Shown: positions 44,814-54,797, counted from the stretch's first letter. The stretch: 64,000 bases of DNA from Alphaproteobacteria bacterium (GCA_017308475.1 JAFKEU010000011.1:1-64000), one strand, 5' to 3'. Notes: a model not told the origin generated them from the sequence alone. Made by a program: numbers and translations.

Positions 44814-46181
44814 ATGCAGATTACCCAGACGGTTAGCGAAGACCTGCACCGCCAGTTCACGGTCACCATCCCGGCCAGCGAGCTGGACAGCCGCGTCAAT
44901 GCCCGCCTGGAGGAGATGAAGCCCCAGATCAACATGAAGGGCTTCCGTCCGGGCAAGGCGCCAGTCTCTTTCCTCAAGAAGCAGTTCGGCAAGTCCGTCA
45001 TGGGCGAAGTGGTCGAGGCTGCCGTCAACGAGGGCAGCCAGAAGGCCATCAGCGACAATGCCCTCAAGCCCGCCCTGCAGCCGCGCATCGAGCCGGTGGG
45101 CGATGTCCAGGCCGTGGTCGACGGCAAGGCCGACCTGACTTTCAATGTCATCGTCGACCTGATGCCGGAGTTCGAGACCGCCGACGTCTCCCAGCTCAAG
45201 GTCGAGCGCCTCACCTCCGACATCAACGATGCCGACATGGAAGAGGCTTTGAACCGCCTGGCTCAGAACACCCGCTCCTATGCTGCGCGCGCCCAAGGCG
45301 AAGCCGCGCAGAAGGACGACAGCGTGCTGATCGACTTCGTCGGCAGCGTGGACGGGGTCGAGTTCGAGGGCGGCAAGGGTAACGACTTCAGCCTCACTCT
45401 CGGCTCGGGCCAGTTCATTCCCGGCTTCGAGGACCAGCTGATCGGCGCCAAGGCCGGCGACACGGTCAATGTGACCGTCAAGTTCCCCGAAGAGTATCAC
45501 GCCGCCGACCTGGCCGGTAAGGACGCGCTGTTCGTTGTCACCGTCAAGGAGGTGAAGGCGCCGGAAGAGACCAGGATCGACGACGAACTGGCCAAGAAAC
45601 TGGGACTGGATGATCTGGCCACACTCAAGGACCGGGTGCGCGACCAGCTCAAGAGCGACTATGCCCAGGCCAGCCGGCTGCACCTGAAGCGCCGCATCCT
45701 GGACGCCCTGGACAATGTCCATGACTTCTCGCTGCCGCCAGCAATGGTCGAGCATGAGTTCAACAACATCTGGGCCCAGGTCGAGGATGAACTGAAGCGC
45801 GAGGGCAAGACCGCCGCCGACGAAGGCAAGACCGAGGACGAGTTGAAGGCCGAATACCGCAAGATTGCCGAGCGCCGCGTTCGTCTTGGCCTGGTGCTGG
45901 GCAAGCTGGGCGAGCAGAACGGAATCTCCATCGCTCAGGACGAGGTCCAGCGTGCGATCCTGGCCCGTGCCCGCCAGTTCCCCGGCCAGGAGCAGCAGGT
46001 GTTCCAGTATTACGCCAACAATCCCCAGGCCCAGGCTGAGATCCGCGCACCGCTGTTCGAGGAAAAGGTGGTCGATTTCATCGCCGAACTGGCCCAGGTC
46101 AGCGAGCGCAAGGTCGATCGCGAGACCTTGTTTGCCGATCCGGAAGATGAGCCGGTCCGGGAAGCGGAAAAGACCGCCTAG
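44814..46181 (+). CDS. tig: Trigger factor
   Basis: Ribosome-bound chaperone and prolyl isomerase that meets nascent chains. 455 aa from MQITQTVSEDLHRQFT, with AGGGAA about 9 bases upstream; the frame open upstream runs through the tRNA and is not coding. The ribosome-binding signature GFRPGKAP lies near residue 44. The FKBP-type domain (about 150-245) has DDSVLIDFVGSVDGVEFEGG and GSGQFIPGFEDQLIGAKAGD. The C-terminal helical arms follow. It opens the tig-clpP-clpX-lon quality-control block. Confidence 0.97.
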   Translation: MQITQTVSEDLHRQFTVTIPASELDSRVNARLEEMKPQINMKGFRPGKAPVSFLKKQFGKSVMGEVVEAAVNEGSQKAISDNALKPALQPRIEPVGDVQAVVDGKADLTFNVIVDLMPEFETADVSQLKVERLTSDINDADMEEALNRLAQNTRSYAARAQGEAAQKDDSVLIDFVGSVDGVEFEGGKGNDFSLTLGSGQFIPGFEDQLIGAKAGDTVNVTVKFPEEYHAADLAGKDALFVVTVKEVKAPEETRIDDELAKKLGLDDLATLKDRVRDQLKSDYAQASRLHLKRRILDALDNVHDFSLPPAMVEHEFNNIWAQVEDELKREGKTAADEGKTEDELKAEYRKIAERRVRLGLVLGKLGEQNGISIAQDEVQRAILARARQFPGQEQQVFQYYANNPQAQAEIRAPLFEEKVVDFIAELAQVSERKVDRETLFADPEDEPVREAEKTA

Positions 46182-46220
46182 CATCCCGCCTCGCAAACCG
46201 CGGCGGGAACACTATATTAG

Positions 46221-46249
46221 GAGGTAGCCGGAGATTTTCAGCTACCCTC
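46221..46249 (+). other. Hairpin in the clpP leader
   Basis: GAGGTAGC and GCTACCCTC (46221-46228 with 46241-46249) can pair, with one bulged base, just downstream of a TATATT hexamer at 46213 that could be a -10 box. It lies 26 bases before the clpP start. It could be a leader structure or the tig transcript end; no T-run follows. Confidence 0.3.
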
Positions 46250-46274
46250 TCCGCACGAATCGAAAGGCGTCTCC

Positions 46275-46904
46275 ATGGCCGACCAGCGCGACATCTATAT
46301 GAACACCCTGGTGCCGATGGTGGTCGAACAGACCGCCCGCGGCGAGCGCGCCTTCGACATATATTCGCGCCTCCTCAAGGAACGGCTGATCTTTATCACC
46401 GGGCCGATCGAGGATTACGGCGCCAGCCTTCTGACCGCCCAGCTGCTGTTTCTTGAGGCCGAAAACCCCAAGAAGGAAATCCACATGTACATCAACTCGC
46501 CGGGCGGGGTGGTGTCGGCGGGCCTGGCCATCTACGACACCATGCAGTATGTGCGGCCCAAGATTCACACCTATTGCATCGGCCAGGCGGCGTCGGCTGC
46601 CTCGCTGCTGCTCTGCGCCGGCGAGAAGGGCTACCGTTTCGCCCTGCCCAATGCGCGGGTGATGGTGCACCAGCCCAGCGCCGCCTTTTACGGCCAGGCC
46701 GCCGACATCGCCCGCCATGCGCAGGAGATCGTCAAGATGAAGAAGCGCCTGAACGAGATCTATGCCCAGCATACCGGCCAGACGGTGGAGGCCATTGAAA
46801 AATTGCTCGACCGCGACACCTACATGACGGGCGAAGAGGCCAAGGCGTTTGGACTTATCGACCAGGTCATGGAGCGCCGGCCGGAGCTGGAAATCGTGTC
46901 CTGA
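46275..46904 (+). CDS. clpP: ATP-dependent Clp protease proteolytic subunit
   Basis: Tetradecameric serine protease that degrades substrates unfolded by ClpX or ClpA. 209 aa. Catalytic triad Ser107 (GQAASAAS), His132 (VMVHQPS) and Asp181 (DRDTYMTG); [18 protein letters not shown] and the handle helix region [18 protein letters not shown] are intact. In alphaproteobacteria ClpXP controls the cell cycle by degrading CtrA and others. It precedes clpX by 232 bp that contain a cluster of dyad sites. Confidence 0.97.
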   Translation: MADQRDIYMNTLVPMVVEQTARGERAFDIYSRLLKERLIFITGPIEDYGASLLTAQLLFLEAENPKKEIHMYINSPGGVVSAGLAIYDTMQYVRPKIHTYCIGQAASAASLLLCAGEKGYRFALPNARVMVHQPSAAFYGQAADIARHAQEIVKMKKRLNEIYAQHTGQTVEAIEKLLDRDTYMTGEEAKAFGLIDQVMERRPELEIVS

Positions 46905-46947
46905 TGCCGGTTCCGGGCGGGAGCGGGATGCCGGTTTCGTATTAAAG

Positions 46948-46978
46948 TTCCGGAATTGCTGGAAAATTCCAGCTGGAA
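46948..46978. promoter_or_regulatory. Cluster of overlapping dyads upstream of clpX
   Basis: TTCCGGAA (46948-46955), GCTGGAA-AA-TTCCAGC (46958-46973) and TTCCAGCTGGAA (46967-46978) are three palindromes in 31 bases, all built from TTCC/GGAA half-sites. This looks like a multi-site operator about 160 bases before the clpX start. No known bacterial regulator consensus was matched. Confidence 0.4.
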
Positions 46979-47136
46979 CGTGGATTAAACAATTCTTGAT
47001 CCGCCCGGCAATAACATGATCGAATGTTGGGAGAACGGAGTGCTTCGGCGTTCCGTCATTGTGCAAAGCAGCAAATGCCGTCTAGGCTAAGGCTGCCATG
47101 CGGGCAAAGCCCGCGGTGGAAGGTTGCGGAAGTACC

Positions 47137-48405
<1,269 letters not shown>

Positions 48406-49677
48406 TCAGCCCATCGTCAGCAGACCGCACCAGAACTGGATGCCGTCCGCGGTATCGACGTCGTGCTTGCGCACAAAGCTGAGCCGTCCGTCCGCCGCGA
48501 TCCGATAGATTGACAGCCCCGCGCTGACGGTCTGCACTTTGCCATTTTCCTCCACCAGCATTGGCGTGGTGCTGGCTGCGACCAGCAGCTGTCCCGACGG
48601 ATCGATTACGAAGGTGCGCAGTTCGAATCCATGGGCCGGTGCGTTCTGGATCAAGGTGGGTTCGCCATTGCCCGGGTTGATCGCCCACACCGCCACACTA
48701 TTCTGGCCGCCATTCGATACGCGCCGGCCGTTCCGCTCGACGGTCCCCGAACCCCGATTGGTCTGGTAGACGAACTTCCCGTTGGGATGGACATGGATCG
48801 GACCAACGCCCTGGCCGGGATGCTTTTGCTTGCCCTTCGGATCGCTCAGTGTGTTCTTCAGGAACAGCGGCTCATCCGACAGCCGTCCGCCTGGCGTCAT
48901 GCCATAGACGCACAGCGAATTTTCCCGCTCGAGCGAGACATAGGCGAAGCGGCCATCGGGCGTGAAATCGAGGTGGCGCGGGCCAAAGCCGATGCCGTTG
49001 TCGTGCGGCGCCAGCTTCTGCAGGGCCGACAGCTTGCCGTCCCGGAAGCCAAACACCTCGACATGGCCCGGATCTTCGGGCTTGCCAGGGTTGGCATCGT
49101 TGCCCCGGCTGCACAGGGTGACGGTCCTGCCCGACGGCGTGCCGCGCACCTGATGGGCATAGATGCCGAAATCCAGCGACGAATCCTGGGCGACTTCGTC
49201 GCCGATGGTCCCGTCCGCATTCAGCCGGAAAACACGGATCATGCTGGGAATGTTGAAGGCGACCAAAAGGTAGTTGCCGGTCACGTCGGTGCTGCAATGG
49301 ATCGGCCTGACCGGCAACAGCTTTCGCGGGCCATGCTCGGTCAGCCTGCCATCCGCGCCGGCCTTGAAGGCGATGGCGTAATGGTTCTTGTCGGCGCCCG
49401 CCGCACCGGTCGGCCCGCTGGGCGGCTGGCCGTTGCTGGCCACGACATAGAGAAAATGCCGCGACGGATGCGGCCAGGCATATTGCAGGTTGGCGGGCAG
49501 GCTGACGCGGGTCCTCCGGCTGAGTGAGGCGGCCGTCACATCCAGATCGTACAGGATCAGGTTGGGGCCCAGGCTGGCGTAGAACGACAGCGCCGACTGC
49601 GCCCAACCCTTCACCGGCCAAGAGGCACCGGCCAGGCTCACGGCTATCCCCGCGTTGAGACCGCGACGATTCAGCAT
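48406..49677 (-). CDS. Secreted 7-bladed beta-propeller, lactonase family
   Basis: 423 aa from MLNRRGLNAGIAVSLAG, with a strong AGGAGG-type site upstream. The N-terminus (NRRGLN then a hydrophobic stretch ending WAQS) resembles a Tat or Sec signal, so the product is probably periplasmic. The body has propeller repeats such as WPHPSRHFLYVVASNGQPP, LDFTPDGRFAYVSLERENS and IHVHPNGKFVYQTNRGSGT, the pattern of 6-phosphogluconolactonase-like (Lactonase, PF10282-type) proteins. Secretion argues against a pentose-phosphate role; the substrate is unknown. It stands alone, between clpX and lon, on the opposite strand. Confidence 0.85.
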   Translation of the reverse strand: MLNRRGLNAGIAVSLAGASWPVKGWAQSALSFYASLGPNLILYDLDVTAASLSRRTRVSLPANLQYAWPHPSRHFLYVVASNGQPPSGPTGAAGADKNHYAIAFKAGADGRLTEHGPRKLLPVRPIHCSTDVTGNYLLVAFNIPSMIRVFRLNADGTIGDEVAQDSSLDFGIYAHQVRGTPSGRTVTLCSRGNDANPGKPEDPGHVEVFGFRDGKLSALQKLAPHDNGIGFGPRHLDFTPDGRFAYVSLERENSLCVYGMTPGGRLSDEPLFLKNTLSDPKGKQKHPGQGVGPIHVHPNGKFVYQTNRGSGTVERNGRRVSNGGQNSVAVWAINPGNGEPTLIQNAPAHGFELRTFVIDPSGQLLVAASTTPMLVEENGKVQTVSAGLSIYRIAADGRLSFVRKHDVDTADGIQFWCGLLTMG

Positions 49678-49811
49678 CCCGTTCCTCCTCGTTTTTTCAG
49701 CAAGGATAGCGGCCCATGCGGCCATTTCGCTACGGTGCCGGCAAAAATGCAGGTTCCCCGCGGATTCCTGCGGAGAAACGGGAACTTACCGCAGGTTGGG
49801 GTCGAGACCGG

Positions 49812-49841
49812 CTTGAAACCAACCTTTAGGGGGCCCACTTT
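49812..49841 (+). promoter_or_regulatory. Heat-shock-type (sigma-32) promoter of lon
   Basis: CTTGAAA (49812-49818) is followed after 15 bases by CCCACTTTA (49834-49842), close to the RpoH consensus CTTGAAA ... CCCCATNTA. It lies about 130 bases before the lon start. lon is a classic heat-shock gene, which supports the call. Confidence 0.55.
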
Positions 49842-49906
49842 ACCATATCCGGGGCTGGCTCTTTGAGCGGCTCTTTAGCATCCCCGCGCAAGCGGCAACC
49901 AGCCAG

Positions 49907-49962
49907 GGCCCCTTGCCCAACAGGGAAGGGGCCGGATTTTCAAGGCCGGCGGACTGGCCGGC
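49907..49962 (+). other. Hairpins in the lon leader
   Basis: GGCCCCTT-g-CCC/GGG-AAGGGGCC with AACA loop (49907-49933) is followed by GCCGGC/GCCGGC (49945-49962), ending directly before the AGGAG ribosome site (49963-49967). The second stem could limit ribosome access. It is not a recognised ROSE or fourU thermometer. Confidence 0.4.
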
Positions 49963-49974
49963 AGGAGCAATGCC

Positions 49975-52395
49975 ATGGCGGATGACGCCACCAAGAATGC
50001 CCAATCTGTTCCGACCACCGCGCCGGTTCTGCCGCTGCGCGATATCGTGGTTTTCCCACACATGATCGTTCCACTCTTCGTGGGCCGCGAAAAGTCCGTT
50101 CGCGCCCTTGAGGAGGTGATGAACGACGAGAAGCAGATTCTGCTTTTGACCCAGAAAAACGCTGCCGAAGACGATCCCACGGCCGAGGGCCTGCACACCA
50201 TTGGCACCATGGCCACGGTGCTTCAGTTGCTGAAGCTGCCCGACCAGACCGTGCGCGTGCTGGTCGAAGGCAAGGGCCGCGCCCGCGTCACGGGCTTTTC
50301 CCCGCGGACGGATTTTTTCCAGGCGACAGTTGAGCCCGTCACCGAGGAAGCCGCCAGTGCCCAGGAATCCGAAGCGCTGATGCGCACGGTGAAGGCCAAT
50401 TTCGAGCAGTACATCAAGCTCAACAAGAAAGTCCCTTCCGAGACTCTGGCCGCTGTGGCGCAGGTCGATGACCCGGCGCGCCTAGCCGACACGGTGGCTT
50501 CGCATTTGTCGGTGAAGATCGGCGACCGTCAGACCCTGCTCGAGACTTTCAGCACTACGGAGCGGCTGGAGAAGATTCTGGCCCTGATCGAGGCCGAAAT
50601 CGGCGTGCTTCAGGTGGAGCGGAAGATCCGCAGCCGCGTGAAGCGCCAGATGGAGAAGACCCAGCGCGAATACTACCTGAACGAGCAGCTCAAGGCGATC
50701 CAGAAGGAACTGGGCGAAGGCGACGAAGGTCGCGACGAGATGAACGAGCTGGAAGAGCGCATCCGCAAGACCAAGCTCTCCAAGGAAGCGCGCGAAAAGG
50801 CAATGGCTGAGGTCAAGAAGCTGCGCTCCATGTCGCCGATGAGCGCGGAAGCCACAGTCGTGCGCAATTATCTCGATTGGCTGCTTTCGCTGCCGTGGGG
50901 CAAGAAGAGCAAGGTCAAGCGTGACATCGTCGCCGCGGAAAAGGTGCTCAACGACGACCATTTCGGCCTGGAAAAGGTCAAGGAGCGCATTCTGGAATAC
51001 CTGGCGGTGCAGCAGCGCGTCGGCATGCTCAAGGGCCCGATCCTGTGCCTGGTCGGTCCGCCGGGCGTGGGCAAGACTTCGCTCGCCCGCTCGATCGCAA
51101 GGGCGACGGGGCGCGAATACGTCCGGATGAGCCTGGGCGGGATGCGGGACGAGGCCGAAATCCGCGGTCACCGGCGCACCTATATCGGCTCTATGCCGGG
51201 CAAGATCATCCAGTCGATGAAGAAGGCGAAGACCTCAAATCCGCTGTTCCTGCTGGACGAGATCGACAAGCTGGGCGCGGACTATCGCGGCGATCCTTCC
51301 AGCGCACTGCTGGAAGTGCTCGACCCCGAGCAGAATGCGACCTTCAACGACCATTATCTGGAGGTCGATTTCGATCTGTCGGATGTGATGTTCGTCACCA
51401 CGGCCAACAGCCTGCACATGCCACAGCCGCTGATGGACCGCATGGAGATCATCCGTATCCCCGGCTACACCGAGGACGAGAAGGTCGAGATTGCCAAGCG
51501 CCACCTGATCCCCAAGCAGATCAAGTCGCACGGGCTGAAGGACGATGAGTGGAAGATCACCGATGCGGGCCTGCGGGACCTCATCCGCTACTACACCCGC
51601 GAAGCGGGCGTGCGTAGCCTGGAACGGGAAATCGCCAACCTGGCCCGCAAGGCAGTCAAGGAGCTCATCACTAGCAAGGTTCAGTCGGTGGTGGTCACGC
51701 CGGAAAATCTTGGCGAGTACGCCGGCGTGCGCCGGTTCCGCTTCGGCGAGATCGAAGGCGAGGACCAGGTCGGTGTCGTTACGGGCCTTGCCTGGACCGA
51801 GGTTGGCGGGGAGACGCTGACCATCGAGTCGGTGATGCTGCCCGGCAAGGGCCGCTTCCAGGCGACCGGTAAGCTGGGCGAGGTGATGAAGGAATCGATC
51901 GATGCGGCGCGCTCCTATGTCCGCTCCAAGGCGACCAGCTTCGGCATCAAGCCGCCGCTGTTCGACAAGATCGACATCCACGTCCATGTTCCCGAAGGGG
52001 CCACGCCCAAGGACGGTCCATCGGCAGGCCTGGCCATGGCCACCTCGATCATCTCGGTGATCACCGGTATTCCGGTGCGGCGCGATGTGGCGATGACCGG
52101 CGAGGTCACGCTGCGGGGCCGGGCGCTGCCGATCGGCGGCCTGAAGGAAAAGCTGCTTGCGGCTCTGCGCGCGGGGATCACCACGGTGATCATCCCCAAG
52201 GAGAATGAAAAGGACCTGGCCGAGGTGCCCGACAATGTGAAGACGGGCCTCCAGATCATTCCCGTCTCCACAGTTGGTGAGGTTCTGCAGGTTGCGCTTA
52301 CCCGCCAGCCGGAAGCCATCGATTGGGTGGAACCTGAGGTTGTAACCCCGGTTCCGCTGGCTGACAAGGACGGCGATCCTGTGGTTACCCATTAA
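49975..52395 (+). CDS. lon: ATP-dependent protease Lon
   Basis: Cytoplasmic AAA+ serine protease removing misfolded and selected regulatory proteins. 806 aa. N-terminal LON domain (about 18-210) begins VLPLRDIVVFPHMIVPLFVG; a coiled-coil linker follows (KIRSRVKRQMEKTQREYYLN). AAA+ module: Walker A GPPGVGKTS, Walker B FLLDEIDKLG, sensor MFVTTANS. The protease domain has the Ser683 nucleophile in PKDGPSAGLAMA and the catalytic lysine in GGLKEK. An intrinsic terminator follows. Its upstream region carries a heat-shock-type promoter and leader hairpins. Confidence 0.98.
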   Translation: MADDATKNAQSVPTTAPVLPLRDIVVFPHMIVPLFVGREKSVRALEEVMNDEKQILLLTQKNAAEDDPTAEGLHTIGTMATVLQLLKLPDQTVRVLVEGKGRARVTGFSPRTDFFQATVEPVTEEAASAQESEALMRTVKANFEQYIKLNKKVPSETLAAVAQVDDPARLADTVASHLSVKIGDRQTLLETFSTTERLEKILALIEAEIGVLQVERKIRSRVKRQMEKTQREYYLNEQLKAIQKELGEGDEGRDEMNELEERIRKTKLSKEAREKAMAEVKKLRSMSPMSAEATVVRNYLDWLLSLPWGKKSKVKRDIVAAEKVLNDDHFGLEKVKERILEYLAVQQRVGMLKGPILCLVGPPGVGKTSLARSIARATGREYVRMSLGGMRDEAEIRGHRRTYIGSMPGKIIQSMKKAKTSNPLFLLDEIDKLGADYRGDPSSALLEVLDPEQNATFNDHYLEVDFDLSDVMFVTTANSLHMPQPLMDRMEIIRIPGYTEDEKVEIAKRHLIPKQIKSHGLKDDEWKITDAGLRDLIRYYTREAGVRSLEREIANLARKAVKELITSKVQSVVVTPENLGEYAGVRRFRFGEIEGEDQVGVVTGLAWTEVGGETLTIESVMLPGKGRFQATGKLGEVMKESIDAARSYVRSKATSFGIKPPLFDKIDIHVHVPEGATPKDGPSAGLAMATSIISVITGIPVRRDVAMTGEVTLRGRALPIGGLKEKLLAALRAGITTVIIPKENEKDLAEVPDNVKTGLQIIPVSTVGEVLQVALTRQPEAIDWVEPEVVTPVPLADKDGDPVVTH

Positions 52396-52440
52396 AGCCG
52401 GAATCCTGGCCGGAAGGATCGGGAAACATTGCGAAAAAGG

Positions 52441-52473
52441 GGTCCGGACTCGCCGTCCGGACCTCTCTTTTTT
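52441..52473 (+). terminator. Intrinsic terminator after lon
   Basis: Perfect stem GGTCCGGAC/GTCCGGACC with TCGCC loop (52441-52463), followed by TCTCTTTTTT. It separates lon from hupB. Confidence 0.92.
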
Positions 52474-52587
52474 CTGCCATAAAGATAGTTTTTCCGCAGA
52501 ATCCGCGCCTTTTTGCCTTTACGGCGTGCGCACCCGGCACCTAGAGTCGGCGCCGCGGACAAGAATCGCAAGAAAAGGAGCACCTCC

Positions 52588-52860
52588 GTGAACAAGAACG
52601 ATCTCATCCAGAAGCTGGCCGATACTACAGGCTTGGCCAAGAACGATGCCGCCAAGGCCGTGGATGGGGTGTTCGACCTCATCGCCGATACGCTGAAGGC
52701 GGGGGAGGAAGTGCGCCTGACCGGTTTCGGCGTGTTCGTGGTGGCGACCCGCGCGGGTGGCAAGGGCCGTAATCCCCAGACGGGCGAGGAAATCACCATC
52801 AAACCGTCCAAGACGCCGCGCTTCCGCCCGGGCAAGCAACTCAAGGACTCCCTGAACTGA
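52588..52860 (+). CDS. hupB: DNA-binding protein HU
   Basis: 90-aa nucleoid protein that bends and compacts DNA. The GTG start (NKNDLIQKLADTTG) follows AAGGAG by 8 bases; the open frame upstream to 52513 is not conserved. The signature GFGVFVVATRAGGKGRNPQTGEEI and the ending PGKQLKDSLN are typical. It has its own transcript after the lon terminator. The stop overlaps the start of a small membrane protein gene (TGATG). Confidence 0.96.
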   Translation: MNKNDLIQKLADTTGLAKNDAAKAVDGVFDLIADTLKAGEEVRLTGFGVFVVATRAGGKGRNPQTGEEITIKPSKTPRFRPGKQLKDSLN

Positions 52861-53114
52861 TGCCGGGGAAAGCCCGCGCACGCACAGCCGCCTGGGCGCG
52901 TATGGCCGTGCCGCTTGTCCTGGCGTGGCTGGCGCTGCATCTGGCGGTGCTGGCTCTTCTGGCCCTGGTCTGGGGTCTGGTGGTGGCGGCGAAGGTCGTG
53001 CTGGGTTGGTTGGCGCACGCGCTTGTCTTTGTCGTCCTTCTGACCAGCGGCGTGCTGTTGGCCGTCTGGCTGTGGAAGGCGGTGCAGCCGCGTCGCCTGC
53101 TACGCCCGGCTTAA
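52860..53114 (+). CDS. Small two-helix membrane protein, unknown function
   Basis: 84 aa, start overlapping the hupB stop by one base, so it is probably translated from the hupB transcript. A basic N-terminus (MPGKARARTAAWARM) is followed by two hydrophobic helices (about 17-46 and 50-72) and a basic tail (KAVQPRRLLRPA). No recognisable family. The protein-like charge pattern (positive inside at both ends) and the tight coupling support it being real, but it could be a chance frame in GC-rich DNA. Confidence 0.5.
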   Translation: MPGKARARTAAWARMAVPLVLAWLALHLAVLALLALVWGLVVAAKVVLGWLAHALVFVVLLTSGVLLAVWLWKAVQPRRLLRPA

Positions 53115-53220
53115 CTTTCAATTTCTGGTTCTGGCTGTTTTCGCCTGCCGCGGGGCGGCGCTGCGCTGACGCTAGCCGCCCCTTGGTATTCATGAAGCAT
53201 CGCCCGGCGGCGCTTTTGAA

Positions 53221-53296
53221 TGGTGGGCGGTGACGGATTCGAACCGCCGACCCTATCGGTGTAAACGACATGCTCTACCAGCTGAGCTAACCGCCC
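53221..53296 (-). tRNA. tRNA-Val (anticodon TAC)
   Basis: 76 nt with encoded CCA. On the minus strand it begins GGGCGGTTAGCTCAGCTGG; the anticodon stem TGTCG/CGATA (one G-T pair) frames TTTACAC with anticodon TAC; the T-arm has GGTTCGAATC. The acceptor GGGCGGT/ACCGCCC is fully paired. Confidence 0.96.
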
Positions 53297-53396
53297 GTGC
53301 ACCCTGCCTGGTGCCCGCGGCTTATATCTGTCTTTGGCGTCATTCGCCAAATGCGCCGGGCCCCGCTAGACTTCTGCAGAACGACGGAAACCCACC

Positions 53397-53993
53397 TTGC
53401 GCCTTACCCCCATTGTCGCCTTTGCCACGGCCCTTGGACTTTGTGCTTGCGGCAGCTCCCGCGACGATGTGCCCCCCTGGATGCGGCCGGCCGAGAAACC
53501 GCGTGACGAGAATTATCGCGGCGGGCCGGTCGCCATCCTCCTGCACTATGACGTCAATCATGACGGCGTACTGGAGCGAAAGGAACTGGAAGCGGGCCTG
53601 AAGGCCGAATTCGCCGCTGCCGACGCTCGTCACACTGGCTGTCTGGACGACGACCAGGTCGCCGCCATCAACCAGAAGCGCCAGGATGCGGACAAATCGA
53701 CCGCGACGCCGCTGATCGACTGGAATCGCGATGGCTGCATCGACTATCGCGAATTTTCCGCTGCGCCAATCTCGCTGTTCGATCAATTGGATCGCAATGG
53801 CGACAGCAAGCTGACCAAACAGGAAATGGGCCAGAAAACGGGTGCCGAGCCCGCCGGACAGCCCGGTGCCGGGGCCGGCGAGGACGAAAAAGGAACGCCC
53901 GAAGGGCGCCAGCGCGGCCCCCGCGGCGGCGCGGGTGGCGAAGGCCCCCGCAGTGACCATCCAGGTGGTCCACCTGCAGCGGTACCGAAATAG
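53397..53993 (+). CDS. EF-hand calcium-binding lipoprotein
   Basis: 198 aa, TTG start. A short signal peptide ends in the lipobox-like LCAC with the lipidated Cys at 18. Three canonical EF-hand loops are visible: DVNHDGVLERKE, DWNRDGCIDYRE and DRNGDSKLTKQE, with acidic ligands at positions 1, 3, 5 and 12. The C-terminal 50 residues are Gly/Pro/Arg-rich and disordered. It should sit on the periplasmic face of a membrane and bind calcium; the role is unknown. It lies between tRNA-Val and tRNA-Asp. Confidence 0.75.
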   Translation: MRLTPIVAFATALGLCACGSSRDDVPPWMRPAEKPRDENYRGGPVAILLHYDVNHDGVLERKELEAGLKAEFAAADARHTGCLDDDQVAAINQKRQDADKSTATPLIDWNRDGCIDYREFSAAPISLFDQLDRNGDSKLTKQEMGQKTGAEPAGQPGAGAGEDEKGTPEGRQRGPRGGAGGEGPRSDHPGGPPAAVPK

Positions 53994-54072
53994 CCGCAAA
54001 TGCTTGACAGGTGCGGGCCCCGCCCGTACATGGGCCGCCTTCGCGCGCGTCCCACAAGGGATAACCGCCCGC

Positions 54073-54149
54073 GGGGGCGTAGCTCAGTTGGTTAGAGTGT
54101 CGGCCTGTCACGCCGAAGGTCGCGGGTTCGAGCCCCGTCGCTCCCGCCA
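54073..54149 (+). tRNA. tRNA-Asp (anticodon GTC)
   Basis: 77 nt with encoded CCA. Acceptor GGGGGCG/CGCTCCC (one G-T pair); anticodon stem TCGGC/GCCGA around CTGTCAC, anticodon GTC; T-arm GGGTTCGAGCCCC. The nuo operon begins 278 bp later. Confidence 0.96.
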
Positions 54150-54241
54150 TTTCCTCCCGGAGATGGCCCACGTCGAAATCCTGTCAGGTAAGCCCGACGG
54201 GTGGCGTCGACATGATCAATTAATAGTTATTCGCAACTTTA

Positions 54242-54262
54242 GGGTCGATTCCGCGACCTTTT
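54242..54262 (+). terminator. Weak candidate terminator after tRNA-Asp
   Basis: GGTCG/CGACC (54243-54247 with 54254-54258, six-base loop) followed by TTTT. Short, but placed between tRNA-Asp and the nuo promoter region. Confidence 0.35.
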
Positions 54263-54326
54263 ACACGCCGCGACTGATGCGCCAATTTTCCTGTTTTTCA
54301 GGAGCGAATCTTCCTTTACACCCGCG

Positions 54327-54354
54327 TTGCGCGCGGGATGTGGCTGCCTATACT
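54327..54354 (+). promoter_or_regulatory. Candidate nuo operon promoter
   Basis: TTGCGC (54327-54332) and TATACT (54349-54354) are 16 bases apart. The -10 is near perfect and the -35 moderate. The predicted leader before nuoA is about 65 bases. The rest of 54150-54427 shows no gene. Confidence 0.45.
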
Positions 54355-54427
54355 GCATCCGCGAAATAACACAGCAGTCTGCCCAGAAGGGGGCGTCTTC
54401 GACGCCGGGCAGGCTCGGGGTCTAGTC

Positions 54428-54793
54428 ATGGAAAAGCTGCTGCTGGAATACCTTCCGATCCTGATCTTCATCGGGCTGGCGGCAGTTCTGGGCGGGGCGC
54501 TGATTGCGGTTCCCTTGTTGATCGCGCCCTCCAAGCCGGATCCGGAAAAATTGTCAGCCTATGAATGCGGCTTTCCCGCTTTCGGCGACGCGCGGATGAA
54601 ATTCGATGTGCGCTTCTACCTAGTGTCGCTGCTGTTCATCATCTTCGACCTGGAAGTCGCGTTTCTGTTTCCCTGGGCGATTACGCTGGGCGACACTGGC
54701 GTTTTTGCCTTCTGGTCGATGATGGTGTTCCTGGGCGTGCTGACAGTGGGCTTCATCTACGAATGGAAGAAGGGGGCGCTGGAATGGGAGTGA
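54428..54793 (+). CDS. nuoA: NADH dehydrogenase I subunit A
   Basis: 121-aa membrane subunit of respiratory complex I, next to the quinone site. Three membrane helices; the conserved loop [28 protein letters not shown] region is present (read as two adjoining blocks), with its Cys. The frame is open 30 codons upstream, but homologues start at [12 protein letters not shown]. First gene of the nuo operon; nuoB starts 4 bp later. Confidence 0.97.
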   Translation: MEKLLLEYLPILIFIGLAAVLGGALIAVPLLIAPSKPDPEKLSAYECGFPAFGDARMKFDVRFYLVSLLFIIFDLEVAFLFPWAITLGDTGVFAFWSMMVFLGVLTVGFIYEWKKGALEWE

Positions 54794-54797
54794 CCCC

